A program made the position numbers and the translations under genes. Positions 53,427-61,681 of a stretch of DNA of 64,000 nt are shown here, one piece after another. Numbering within the stretch: position 1 is the stretch's first letter; each line of letters opens with the position of its first letter. Below the pieces are notes generated by a model that searched no databases, was not told the DNA's origin, and worked only from the letters and a program-made list of their open reading frames with translations. Where the stretch lies: assembly GCF_009371885.1 (NCBI RefSeq), contig NZ_QLZA01000002.1, positions 124,001 to 188,000 of the forward strand, written 5' to 3'. Source of the DNA: Bifidobacterium tibiigranuli. Lineage in GTDB: Bacteria; Actinomycetota; Actinomycetes; Actinomycetales; Bifidobacteriaceae.

Positions 53427-55010
53427 CTAGTCCGCGATGGCGCCGTCGTACACGCCCGGCTCGCTGGCCTCAAGATGCGGCATCTGCGGGCGGTAGCGTT
53501 CCAGCAACACGAAGGCCAGATAGCCCAGGCCCGCGCCGATGAACCAGCTGTAGTTCGACAGTTGCGTGATGTCGACTATGCCCAGCTGCTTGAGCGGCGT
53601 CGGCAGGATGGCGCTGGCGATGCCGGGGATGCCTGCCAGGACCAGGGCCAGCCAGGCGTTCGGGTTGAAGCCGTTGCGGTACCAGTAGTGACCGGTCGGG
53701 TTCAGCGTGAACATGTCGTCAAGCAGCACACGCTGCTTGGAGACCACGAAGTAGCCGGCGATGAGGATGCCGAAGAGCGGGCCGATCAGCGAACCGAGCA
53801 GATCCAGCGTGTAGTGGATCGCCTGGTCGTTGGCGTACCAGTTCCACGGCGTGATGATGACCGAGCCGACGGCGGCGATCATGCCGCCCATGCGCCAGCT
53901 GATCTTCTGCGGGTTGACGTGCGAGAAGTCGAAGGCCGGCGAGACGAAGTTCGCCACGATGTTGATGCCGACCGTCGCAGTCACGAAGGTCAGGCCGCCC
54001 AGCAGCACCGCGAAGGGCGTGCCGATATGCTCGACCGTCTTGATCGGGTCGGTTATGAGCTCGCCGAACACCGGGACGGTGGCGGAGGCGCAGACGACGG
54101 TGAGCAGCGAGAAGACGAGGAAGTTCACCGGCAGGCCCCAGAAGTTGCCCTTCTTGACGCTTTTGTAGGTGGTCGCATAGCGCGAGAAATCACCGAAGTT
54201 GAGCATCGGGCCGGCGAAGTACGACACGACGAGCGCTACGGCGGTAATCATGACCGGGATGGACTTGCCGAAGCTCAGCGGCGCGCCGGACGAGAGGTTG
54301 AGGTTGATATGGCTCGGGCCGCCGGCCTTGACAACGAGGTAGATGGCGAGGATGAACATCACGGCGTAGACGAGCGGACCCGCCCAGTCGATGAAGCTGC
54401 GGATCGTGTCCATGCCGCGCCAGAAGACGGCGGCCTGCGCGACCCAGAGTATCCCGTAGGAGATCCAGCCCAGCGCCGAAAGACCGAGGAAGGAGTAGTC
54501 AGTGGCCAGCGCATGCGAGGCCGGGATGAACTTCAGGAAGATGATGTCCAGCGATTCGGAGGCCAGGAAGGTCTGCACGCCGTACCAGGCCACGGCGATG
54601 ATGCCGCGGATGACCGCCGGGATGTTGGCGCCCTTGACGCCGAAGACGAAGCGCGTGGTAACCGGGAAGGGGACGCCCAGGCGTTGGCTCGGCTTGGCGA
54701 CCAGGTTCACGAGCAGCTGCACGATCACGATGCCGACGATCAAGGAGATGAGCACCTGCCAGCTCGCGATGCCGAGCGCGAACAGGCTTCCTGCGGTCAC
54801 ATAGCCGCCCACGGAGTGCACATCGGACATCCAGAACGCGAAGATGTTGTACCATGACCAGCTCTGCTTCTTCAGCGGGGCGAGGTCGGCGTTCGCCAGC
54901 CGCTCGTCGTAGGAGTCCTTGATGATTACCGCGTTGTCATTCTCCTTCGGTGCGGGCGTTTTGCCGCCTCCTGACACCGCTTCTATTCCCTCTGCTGTGC
55001 TTGCTGTCAT
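53427..55010 (-). CDS. NCS1 family transporter, allantoin permease type
   Basis: 527 residues from ATG 55010 (AAGGAG 6 bp upstream), about 12 membrane spans. NCS1 features: SWYNIFAFWMSDVHSVGGY in helix 1 and RFVFGVKGANIPAVIRG, as in PucI-like allantoin permeases. It brings allantoin (or a related purine or hydantoin) into the cell by cation symport. First gene of the catabolic set, divergent from the RpiR regulator. Confidence 0.9.
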   Translation of the reverse strand: MTASTAEGIEAVSGGGKTPAPKENDNAVIIKDSYDERLANADLAPLKKQSWSWYNIFAFWMSDVHSVGGYVTAGSLFALGIASWQVLISLIVGIVIVQLLVNLVAKPSQRLGVPFPVTTRFVFGVKGANIPAVIRGIIAVAWYGVQTFLASESLDIIFLKFIPASHALATDYSFLGLSALGWISYGILWVAQAAVFWRGMDTIRSFIDWAGPLVYAVMFILAIYLVVKAGGPSHINLNLSSGAPLSFGKSIPVMITAVALVVSYFAGPMLNFGDFSRYATTYKSVKKGNFWGLPVNFLVFSLLTVVCASATVPVFGELITDPIKTVEHIGTPFAVLLGGLTFVTATVGINIVANFVSPAFDFSHVNPQKISWRMGGMIAAVGSVIITPWNWYANDQAIHYTLDLLGSLIGPLFGILIAGYFVVSKQRVLLDDMFTLNPTGHYWYRNGFNPNAWLALVLAGIPGIASAILPTPLKQLGIVDITQLSNYSWFIGAGLGYLAFVLLERYRPQMPHLEASEPGVYDGAIAD

Positions 55011-55137
55011 GTCGCTCTCCTTGTCGATTGCCCGAACCGATGCGATATGACGTTTGCCGAGCTGCCGCCCGGAATGCACACCATTGCGACGCATCGGAAT
55101 ATCGTCTTGCTGACGACTTCATGACGGCCTCATAATG

Positions 55138-55181
55138 TGAAATGTTTGTTTCAGAAGTGCTATGTTGAAATTACTTTTTCG
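55138..55181. promoter_or_regulatory. Paired RpiR-type operators ahead of permease and regulator
   Basis: TGAAATGTTTGTTTCA (55138-55153), an inverted repeat of TGAAA/TTTCA, and TGAAATTACTTTTTCG (55166-55181). They lie in the 304-bp divergent region, 128 bp upstream of the permease start. TGAAA-spacer-TTTCA sites are common for RpiR/MurR-type regulators. Confidence 0.55.
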
Positions 55182-55314
55182 CTACCAAACGATGAACGGC
55201 ATGTTTCGTCGTACATTTGCCTGTGTCTTTGCCGCCGCGCCGCGCTTCCCCAATTTCTCCCGCTACTATGGTGAAAGCCGAGTCAAAAGCCAGTCAGCAC
55301 AGCGGGAGTCCATT

Positions 55315-56307
55315 ATGAATGTCGTCGAACGCATCCGACAGTCTCACGATTCGCTCACCACCACGGAGCAAGAGGCCGCGGACTTCATTCTGGGGCACCT
55401 CACCGATGCGCTGATATCCAATTCGGCCGAGCTTTCGCAGCTCAGCGGCGTCTCGCAGCCGACGCTCAGCAGGCTTTTTCGCAAACTAGGCTACAAGAAC
55501 GCCCGGGAATTCCGGCGCGATGTGCGCCGCTACCACCAGCCCGGCGCACCTGAAGTCGCCTCGCCCGACTCGACGTCGGGCAACTTCGCGCACGATCTGC
55601 TCGAACGCGACACCACAAGCCTCAGCCGCACCTACAACCGGATATCGGACGGCCAGATCGCCACGCTTGCCGCGCGTATTCTGGATGCCCGAACGGTGGC
55701 GATTCTCGGCCTGCGCAACAACTACCCCATGGCACTGCATCTGCGCGAGCAGCTCATCCAATCGCGTTCGAACGTGATGATGCTGCCGCAGCCAGGGCAG
55801 AGCCTGTCCGAGGAAATCGTGGATCTGGGCGGGCGGGATCTGGCGATTCTCTTCGGCGTGCGGCGGCGCACCCCGATTTTCGCCACGATTGCGGCGGAAT
55901 TGCACAGGCAGGGCGTGCCGATAATCATGGTGGGCGACTCCACGCTGCGCCGCACCGCACAGTCATGCGATGCGACATTCCTGGAAGCCGACGTCAGCGT
56001 CCATATCCTTACCAGCTTCACCGCAGCATTCAGCCTCGTCGCACTGCTCGCCGATGCGGTTGCGACGCGCGCGCAGCTGGCGGGGCATGGCGAAGTTGGA
56101 AGGGTTGCGGGACTTGGGGAGATTGAGGAGACTGAGAAGCTTAGGGGATTTGAAGGAATTGAGGGGCTTGGCGATGGGCTGCCGGCCGAGAGTATCGAGC
56201 AGGCTGGGGAAACTGGCGACGCTGCGGCTGCCGAAGGACGAATCGAGCGCATCAACCGCGGCTTCGCGCAACTCGACGAGCTCGAACGCGGCGCGCTGCG
56301 GCGGTAG
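55315..56307 (+). CDS. RpiR (MurR) family regulator of the allantoin cluster
   Basis: 330 residues from MNVVERIRQS (GGGAG 6 bp before the ATG); the frame is open upstream to 55162 but lacks a ribosome site. N-terminal HTH (FILGHLTDAL...SQLSGVSQPTLSRLFRKLGYK) and a SIS ligand domain (TVAILGLRNNYPMA, DLAILFGVRRRTP). A Gly/Glu-rich low-complexity insertion (EVGRVAGLGEIEETEKLRG) precedes the last 60 residues. Divergent from the permease, it probably represses the catabolic genes until an intermediate such as allantoin or allantoate binds the SIS domain. Confidence 0.88.
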   Translation: MNVVERIRQSHDSLTTTEQEAADFILGHLTDALISNSAELSQLSGVSQPTLSRLFRKLGYKNAREFRRDVRRYHQPGAPEVASPDSTSGNFAHDLLERDTTSLSRTYNRISDGQIATLAARILDARTVAILGLRNNYPMALHLREQLIQSRSNVMMLPQPGQSLSEEIVDLGGRDLAILFGVRRRTPIFATIAAELHRQGVPIIMVGDSTLRRTAQSCDATFLEADVSVHILTSFTAAFSLVALLADAVATRAQLAGHGEVGRVAGLGEIEETEKLRGFEGIEGLGDGLPAESIEQAGETGDAAAAEGRIERINRGFAQLDELERGALRR

Positions 56308-56419
56308 GTGTGGCGCGGCGTAGCGGTTTGACGGGCGGGGCGGCCTATGTGGCTTGACCGGCTGGCTCGGCTGGGGAGCCTGTGCTCTGTCGCCCCGCTC
56401 GTTCACGTCTAGATCCCCC

Positions 56420-56598
56420 AAACGTCACAACGCCCGCAGTTTCTTGGGCCTTGTACGGGACTTGTGACGTTTCAGGGCGTTCAAACGACGCAATTCCCGC
56501 ACAAGCCTCGTAATCATGCGGGGGTTGTGATGATTGAACGCCAAAAAACGTCACAAGCCCCGCAGCGCACTCGTGATACTGCGGGGGTTGTGACGTTT
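56420..56598. repeat. Three adjacent large palindromes (AACGTCACAA family)
   Basis: Palindromes at 56420-56472 (AAACGTCACAA/TTGTGACGTTT), 56476-56542 (GGCGTTCAA/TTGAACGCC plus inner CCCGCA/TGCGGG) and 56546-56598 (AAACGTCACAA and CCCCGCAG with complements). The first and third are of one type, the middle uses different outer arms. They lie just beyond the RpiR gene. Confidence 0.85.
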
Positions 56599-56628
56599 AT
56601 AAGGTGAGCCGATGTGATGCGATGTAGT

Positions 56629-56804
56629 CTTTTACTTCACTGCGTCCTGCAATTCGATGGTGCTGGGCACCGTCCTTCGCAGCCTTAAGGTCGCTCACCT
56701 CGCCTACGCGCAGTCCAGTGAACTGCGCGATTCACAGCTCAGCAGTGCTGTTCGCTTAACGGCTCGGCACTGCGCTGTCCTTTACTTTACCGCGTCCTGC
56801 AATT
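56629..56804. repeat. 26-bp direct repeats resembling gene 3' ends
   Basis: 56629-56654 and 56779-56804 match at 23 of 26 bases. On the minus strand each reads LQDAVK followed by a stop, like the SGAVK end of the permease at 56896. They could be relics of permease 3' ends or copies of a terminator module. No gene is seen in 56308-56895. Confidence 0.55.
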
Positions 56805-56835
56805 ATTGACCCGCCTTTGGCGGGGCTCAATATTA

Positions 56836-56862
56836 CCGAGCGGCCCTTAGTGGGCCGCTCGG
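56836..56862. terminator. Hairpin terminator
   Basis: CCGAGCGGCCC/GGGCCGCTCGG with a 5-nt loop, downstream of the raffinose-type permease. Another imperfect hairpin (attgacccgcc...) is at 56804-56833. Confidence 0.7.
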
Positions 56863-56909
56863 CGCAGTGAAATGAACAGCCCACAGGGCTGTTCACTATT
56901 TCACTGCGC
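56862..56909 (-). terminator. Hairpin containing the permease stop codon
   Basis: The last codons of the permease and the sequence after it form an inverted duplication: ggcgcagtgaaa...gaacagccc pairs with gggctgttc...atttcactgcgcc. The inner 9-bp stem (GAACAGCCC) has a 3-nt loop. The stem overlaps the TAG stop. Confidence 0.65.
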
Positions 56910-57813
56910 CACTCATTACTCCACTGATGACCCACTTTTGGGCGAAGACGTAGACGATGAGAACCGGGGCCATGGCCATGAGGTAGCTGGCGAAGGCCAT
57001 TGGGTAGTTCGAGGTGAACTGGTTCTGGAAGCCGTACTGGGCCAGGGGCAAGGTCTGGGCGCTGCGGTCGGTGAGGATGATCAGGGGCAGCAGGAAGTCG
57101 TTCCAGGCCCACAGCGCGGTCAGAATCGCGATGGTGGCGTTGATCGGTCCCATCAGCGGGAAGATGATCTTCCAGAAGATGCTCCATGTGCTGGCACCGT
57201 CGATGCGCGCGGCTTCCTCAAGCGACTCGGGAATCGAGCGGATGAAGCCGATGGCGATGAACAGGTTCGAGCCGACGCCCAGAATCATGTACAACAGGAA
57301 CAGCCCAACCAAGTTATCCAGATGAAGCGCGCCCATCTGCTTGGCGATCGGCAGCATAATCACCGTGAAGGGCACGAACATCATGGCTAGGAAGAAGTAG
57401 TACAGGAAGCGGAAGAAACGCTTGTCCATGTTCCGCGCAACCGCGTACGCCACGAAGGTGTTGGTCAGCAGCGTCAGCACCACCGACACCACGGTGATGA
57501 TCGCGGAGTTCAGCGCGGCCTTGGGGTAGTTGACCTGCGTCCACGCGTCGGCGAAGTTATGCCATTGCCAGCTCGTGGGCAAGCCGAAGGTGCCGGCTTC
57601 GGCCGGGGTCTTCAGCGCGGTGACGACGGTGAAATACAGCGGCACCAGAATCGTCAGCGACAGCACCGCGACCACGGCGGTGAGCCACCAGTTGACCTTG
57701 TGGTCCTTCCTGAATTGCCCCGTCGTGCCCTGCGGCGTTGCAGTCGGTGCCGTCGCAACGGGCGACGACGCACCCTGCGATTGCGAAATATTCAAACTTG
57801 CTGCATTGCTCAT
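56896..57813 (-). CDS. MalG-type sugar ABC permease (alpha-galactoside locus)
   Basis: 305 residues with six hydrophobic segments and the EAA loop EEAARIDGASTWSIFWKIIFPL. Together with the gene upstream it forms the channel of a raffinose/melibiose-type importer. No ATPase gene nearby. Confidence 0.92.
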   Translation of the reverse strand: MSNAASLNISQSQGASSPVATAPTATPQGTTGQFRKDHKVNWWLTAVVAVLSLTILVPLYFTVVTALKTPAEAGTFGLPTSWQWHNFADAWTQVNYPKAALNSAIITVVSVVLTLLTNTFVAYAVARNMDKRFFRFLYYFFLAMMFVPFTVIMLPIAKQMGALHLDNLVGLFLLYMILGVGSNLFIAIGFIRSIPESLEEAARIDGASTWSIFWKIIFPLMGPINATIAILTALWAWNDFLLPLIILTDRSAQTLPLAQYGFQNQFTSNYPMAFASYLMAMAPVLIVYVFAQKWVISGVMSGAVK

Positions 57814-57870
57814 TTGTTCATGCTCCTTAATGTCTTATCGGCTGTCTCGGTATCCGACCGGCCAATCACG

Positions 57871-58824
57871 TCAGACCTTTTCCTCGCTGCCGAAGAAGTG
57901 CAGCTGCACGAAGGCGAGGACGGCCAGCACGATGAAGAAGATGACTGCGTTCGCCATCTGATACGAGTACTCGCCATTGCCCAGGCCGTTGGTGAAGATA
58001 AGGTAGGAGACGGATTCAGTCTTGGAATCCGGCCCGCCGCCCGTCAACGCGACAATCTGATCGAAGATGCCGAGCGAGTTCTTGAGGCTCAGCACCATGT
58101 TGATCGTCACGAACGGCCCGATTAGCGGGAAGGTGATCTTCCAGAAGCGTTGCCAGGTGTTTACGCCGTCGATGGATGCTGCCTCGTACAGCTCGGCGTC
58201 GATGGTCTGCAGCCCGGCCAAGTAGATCAGCGTGGTGTAGGCGACGCCCTGCCAGATCGACAGGAACACAATCGGGAACCACGCCAGCTGCGGGTTCGTC
58301 AGCATCGATATGGACAGCCACGAGATGTGCAGCGCCTGCCCGAGCGTGGGAATCGGCACCATGAAGAGGTATTTGAATACGTAGCCAATGACCAGCATCG
58401 CCAGCGTGAAGGGTATGAAGAAGATGGCGCGGAAGCCGTTCTTGAAGGCGATCTTGCCGTTGAGCAGCACCGAAAGCAGCAGCGCAAGCAGATTCGTGCC
58501 GACGGTAATGAGGATGGCAACGACAATCGTGAACAGGTAAGCGTTGATCACGCGGCTGTCCGAGAACATGGCACCATAGTTCTTGAAGCCAATCCACTTG
58601 TATTCGCCGTAGCCTTGCGAATTGGTGAAGGAGTAGGCGGCGCCTTGGATGAACGGCCAGTACAGGAAGGCCACCACCAGTAGCGCTGCCGGAACCGTCA
58701 TCCAGTAATAGGCCTTGTCGACCTTGCGTTTGGAGAATTGGCTGACCTTTTTGGGTTTGCCGTGCGGTTGGGCTGATTGCACGCTGGTTGCTTGTGCACT
58801 AGCCGCTTGTGTTGTGTGCTGCAT
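57871..58824 (-). CDS. MalF-type sugar ABC permease (alpha-galactoside locus)
   Basis: 317 residues with six hydrophobic segments and the EAA loop YEAASIDGVNTWQRFWKITFPL. The first 35 residues are polar, Gln/Ala-rich. Follows the binding-protein gene by 24 bp. Confidence 0.92.
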   Translation of the reverse strand: MQHTTQAASAQATSVQSAQPHGKPKKVSQFSKRKVDKAYYWMTVPAALLVVAFLYWPFIQGAAYSFTNSQGYGEYKWIGFKNYGAMFSDSRVINAYLFTIVVAILITVGTNLLALLLSVLLNGKIAFKNGFRAIFFIPFTLAMLVIGYVFKYLFMVPIPTLGQALHISWLSISMLTNPQLAWFPIVFLSIWQGVAYTTLIYLAGLQTIDAELYEAASIDGVNTWQRFWKITFPLIGPFVTINMVLSLKNSLGIFDQIVALTGGGPDSKTESVSYLIFTNGLGNGEYSYQMANAVIFFIVLAVLAFVQLHFFGSEEKV

Positions 58825-58848
58825 GATGTCTTTGTCCTTCTTCCCGTC

Positions 58849-60192
58849 TCAGCGGAAGTTCCGCGCTTGCGCCTTGTCGTACTCGGCCTGCATGCTCTTG
58901 GTGAACTGATCGACATTGCCGGTCTGCACCAGTGTCGTCATGAAGCCTGCGATGTTGATGCTCGGCGGCACGTAATGGTCACAGAAGTCGGTCAGTCTCG
59001 ATTCCTCGAAGAACGGCACCACACCTTGCAGCGCCTTATCGCCGACGTAAGTCTCCTTAAGCGGGGTGAACGCCGACTGGGCCCTGGCATAGTCTTCCAA
59101 TCGCTCGCGCGACATCAGGAAGTCGATGAATTCGCGGGCCTCCTTGGGATGCTTGGTGTTGGCCCCCATAGTCAGCATCACGTCATCGCCGGCCGTGAGC
59201 TTCTGCTCCTTGGGGTTGTTGGTGGCGGGCATCTGCGCAAAACGGATATCTATATTCTTATTGATCAGGCGAACCTGCGGGATGGCGTAGGTGCCTAGCG
59301 GAAGCACTGCGGCCTTGCCGTTGGCGAAGTCCTGCGTGGCCTGCTGATAGGTGATGCCCGGATTCGCCTGCACATAGTTCTGGTAGATTTCGACCAGCTT
59401 TTGGGCTGTCGGTGTCCACAGCTCGGAGAAAGTAGTCTTGCCCGCTTTGAGCCTCGCGTATTCGCTTTCCGGCACCAGCGTCGAACTTAGCGAGGCCAGC
59501 GGGGCCTGCAGCGTCCACGGGTCGCCGTAGCTGGCCGCGACCGGCGTGATGCCCTTTTGCTTGAAGGTCTTGAGGGCATTGATGAACCCGTCATATGTGG
59601 TCGGCGGGTTGTCTGGATCGAGACCTGCCTTGCGCCACAGCTGCGCATTGATGATGTAGCCGCTGGCGTTGCCGGCGAAGGGCAAACCATACAGGCGCTT
59701 ATGAGACGGGTCGTCCGTCTGGACCAGATTCTTGGCGATTTTCACCATGCCGGGGTTAAGCGTGCCAACAACCGGGTCGTCGGTGAAATCGTGGAACACG
59801 CCAGCCTCGGCGAGCATGCCGTAGTTGATGTCGCCGTTGATGGTGATGACGTCCGGCGTCCGGTTCTTCACCAGACGCGTGCGCAGATCGGTCACGGCAT
59901 TCGGCGAATTGTTCACGTTGACCCGGATGCCGGGGTGCATTTGCTCGAAATCGCGAGCGGCTTTGGTGAACCAGTCACTTGCCTCGAATTTATACTGGAA
60001 GAAATCCAGCGTGACCTCTGACGCACTCGAAGTCCCGCATGCCGCCAGTCCTGCAGCGCAGACGCCGATGGCGAGCACGCAGGACGCAGCCTTGGTCAGT
60101 ATCCGGTGCAGCGGGCCGCGAACCCTTCGAGTTTCTCGGGTTCCTTGTTGCTTGTGCGGTTGCTTGTGCGTCCGGTGAGAATCCGTGTCCAT
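58849..60192 (-). CDS. Sugar ABC substrate-binding lipoprotein (alpha-galactoside locus)
   Basis: 447 residues. A basic N-terminal stretch leads to a signal segment and lipobox GLAAC, then the family 1 solute-binding fold ([23 protein letters not shown]). AAGGAG before the ATG. First gene of the importer operon; with GH36 next door the ligand is likely raffinose, melibiose or another alpha-galactoside. Confidence 0.92.
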   Translation of the reverse strand: MDTDSHRTHKQPHKQQGTRETRRVRGPLHRILTKAASCVLAIGVCAAGLAACGTSSASEVTLDFFQYKFEASDWFTKAARDFEQMHPGIRVNVNNSPNAVTDLRTRLVKNRTPDVITINGDINYGMLAEAGVFHDFTDDPVVGTLNPGMVKIAKNLVQTDDPSHKRLYGLPFAGNASGYIINAQLWRKAGLDPDNPPTTYDGFINALKTFKQKGITPVAASYGDPWTLQAPLASLSSTLVPESEYARLKAGKTTFSELWTPTAQKLVEIYQNYVQANPGITYQQATQDFANGKAAVLPLGTYAIPQVRLINKNIDIRFAQMPATNNPKEQKLTAGDDVMLTMGANTKHPKEAREFIDFLMSRERLEDYARAQSAFTPLKETYVGDKALQGVVPFFEESRLTDFCDHYVPPSINIAGFMTTLVQTGNVDQFTKSMQAEYDKAQARNFR

Positions 60193-60460
60193 ACATAGAC
60201 TCCTTTGCTCTTTCGGCCACCGCTTCCTCGCCGTGGCCCTAAGTAGCTCTCAACCGTAGCCGCCGCGCGTTTTCATTCCCAGTCTCCGCGAGCCTTGCAA
60301 AACCGGCAAATAAAGCGAGCTCTTGGACTGCACAGCCGGCCGAACATCATGCGTTGCATCATGCCATATATGACGCAGCCACGACGCTTTGATGGCGGAA
60401 ATCCAAAGTTTCGACTATTTTATTGCTTAAGTAAAGAAAATACATGGTGAGGGGAATAGC

Positions 60461-61681
60461 ATGGTCGCAACGCATCCGATACCGCAATGGTTCACCGGTT
60501 CGCAATACACCTACCGCGTGGCCGCGAGCATCCTGAAATACGGGCCCGTGGCGCGCACCACACTGGCCGAGCGGCTCGGGCTTTCGCAAGGGGCACTCTC
60601 GCGCATCACCAGCGACCTGATTCATGAGGGAGTCATTGCGGAGCTGCCGTCTGCGACAACGCTTGGCGAAAACTCCGCTGCAAGCCTCACGCTGGATCGC
60701 GGCAGGGAGCGTCGACGCGGAAGGCCGCAGACGGCACTGGTGGTACGCACCGATGCCAAAACCTTCATCGGCATCAAAGTGCATACGAATTCGGCGATTG
60801 CCACGGCGGTGAACGCGCACAGCCGTGTCATTATCGAACGTCATGAACGCAGCTTCACTGATCAAAACCCGGCGTCCGTGGTCGACTGTCTGGCCGAGCT
60901 GGTGGACGAATGCTCACAGGATTTTGCGGCGCAAGGGCTTGCCGCGCCGACCGCAGTAGGCATCGCTCTGGCTGGCCATGTGCAGGGCGATGCTACCGTG
61001 ACATTCTCGCCATTCCTGCATTGGGAGAAGCCTGTCGACCTCGCGGCCATGGTCACCGCAGCAACCGGGCTGCCGGCCGGCGTATTCAACGACATCGACT
61101 CGCTGCTCGTGGACTCCAGCTGGTTCGGTTCGGGCGTGGGCATGAACGTCTTCGCCATCATCACCATGGGCGTAGGCGTGGGCTATTCGTTGGCGGTGCA
61201 CGGCAGCCCGGTGGACTATCCAGACAAAGACTACGGGCTGGCCGGGCACATTCCAATCGACCCGGATGGGCCTCGGTGCAGCGCCGGGCATGTGGGGTGC
61301 GCGCAGTGCCTGACGACTGACTCGATTGCGCAGGAGTATTCGTTGATGGTCGGTCATGAAGCACGCTTCGACGACTTCGCACGCGACGCTCGCGCCGGGA
61401 CTTCCCTTGCCACACGCCTGGTCAGCCGCACCTGTTTCCGGCTGGGCACGCTTATCGCCATCGTTGCGAATCTTGCCATGCCCAGCACGATCATAGTCGC
61501 CGGAGAGACGGCGTTCATTGCCCAGCTCGGCACCGACTCAGTGCGCGACGGCATCAACCACTACCGCCACAGCCAATGCGCGCCCGTGCGCTTCGACATC
61601 ATGGACCACGACTGGCAACTCTGGGCGAAGGCCGCCGCGTCCCAGGTCATCGTGCGGCACATCAGTCCAGTGGACTGCTGA
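60461..61681 (+). CDS. ROK family transcriptional regulator
   Basis: 406 residues: winged-helix N-terminus (SILKYGPVARTTLAERLGLSQGALSRI) and ROK sugar-kinase-like domain with the zinc motif GHVGCAQC, but it is a repressor type (no separate kinase context). Divergent from the binding-protein gene; AT-rich sites around TTGCTTAAGTAA (60422-60434) just upstream of its start are a candidate operator. GAGGGG precedes the ATG. Its 3' end overlaps the convergent GH36 gene by 20 bp. Confidence 0.9.
   Translation: MVATHPIPQWFTGSQYTYRVAASILKYGPVARTTLAERLGLSQGALSRITSDLIHEGVIAELPSATTLGENSAASLTLDRGRERRRGRPQTALVVRTDAKTFIGIKVHTNSAIATAVNAHSRVIIERHERSFTDQNPASVVDCLAELVDECSQDFAAQGLAAPTAVGIALAGHVQGDATVTFSPFLHWEKPVDLAAMVTAATGLPAGVFNDIDSLLVDSSWFGSGVGMNVFAIITMGVGVGYSLAVHGSPVDYPDKDYGLAGHIPIDPDGPRCSAGHVGCAQCLTTDSIAQEYSLMVGHEARFDDFARDARAGTSLATRLVSRTCFRLGTLIAIVANLAMPSTIIVAGETAFIAQLGTDSVRDGINHYRHSQCAPVRFDIMDHDWQLWAKAAASQVIVRHISPVDC

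Noticed and set aside
53325-54857. Plus-strand frame of 510 codons opposite the NCS1 permease
   Set aside because: Repetitive Asp/Arg/Glu/Gly composition is the reverse image of membrane-helix codons; not a gene.
60461-61681. Sugar kinase activity for the ROK protein
   Set aside because: It has a winged-helix N-terminus and lies divergent from a transporter operon, typical of ROK repressors.
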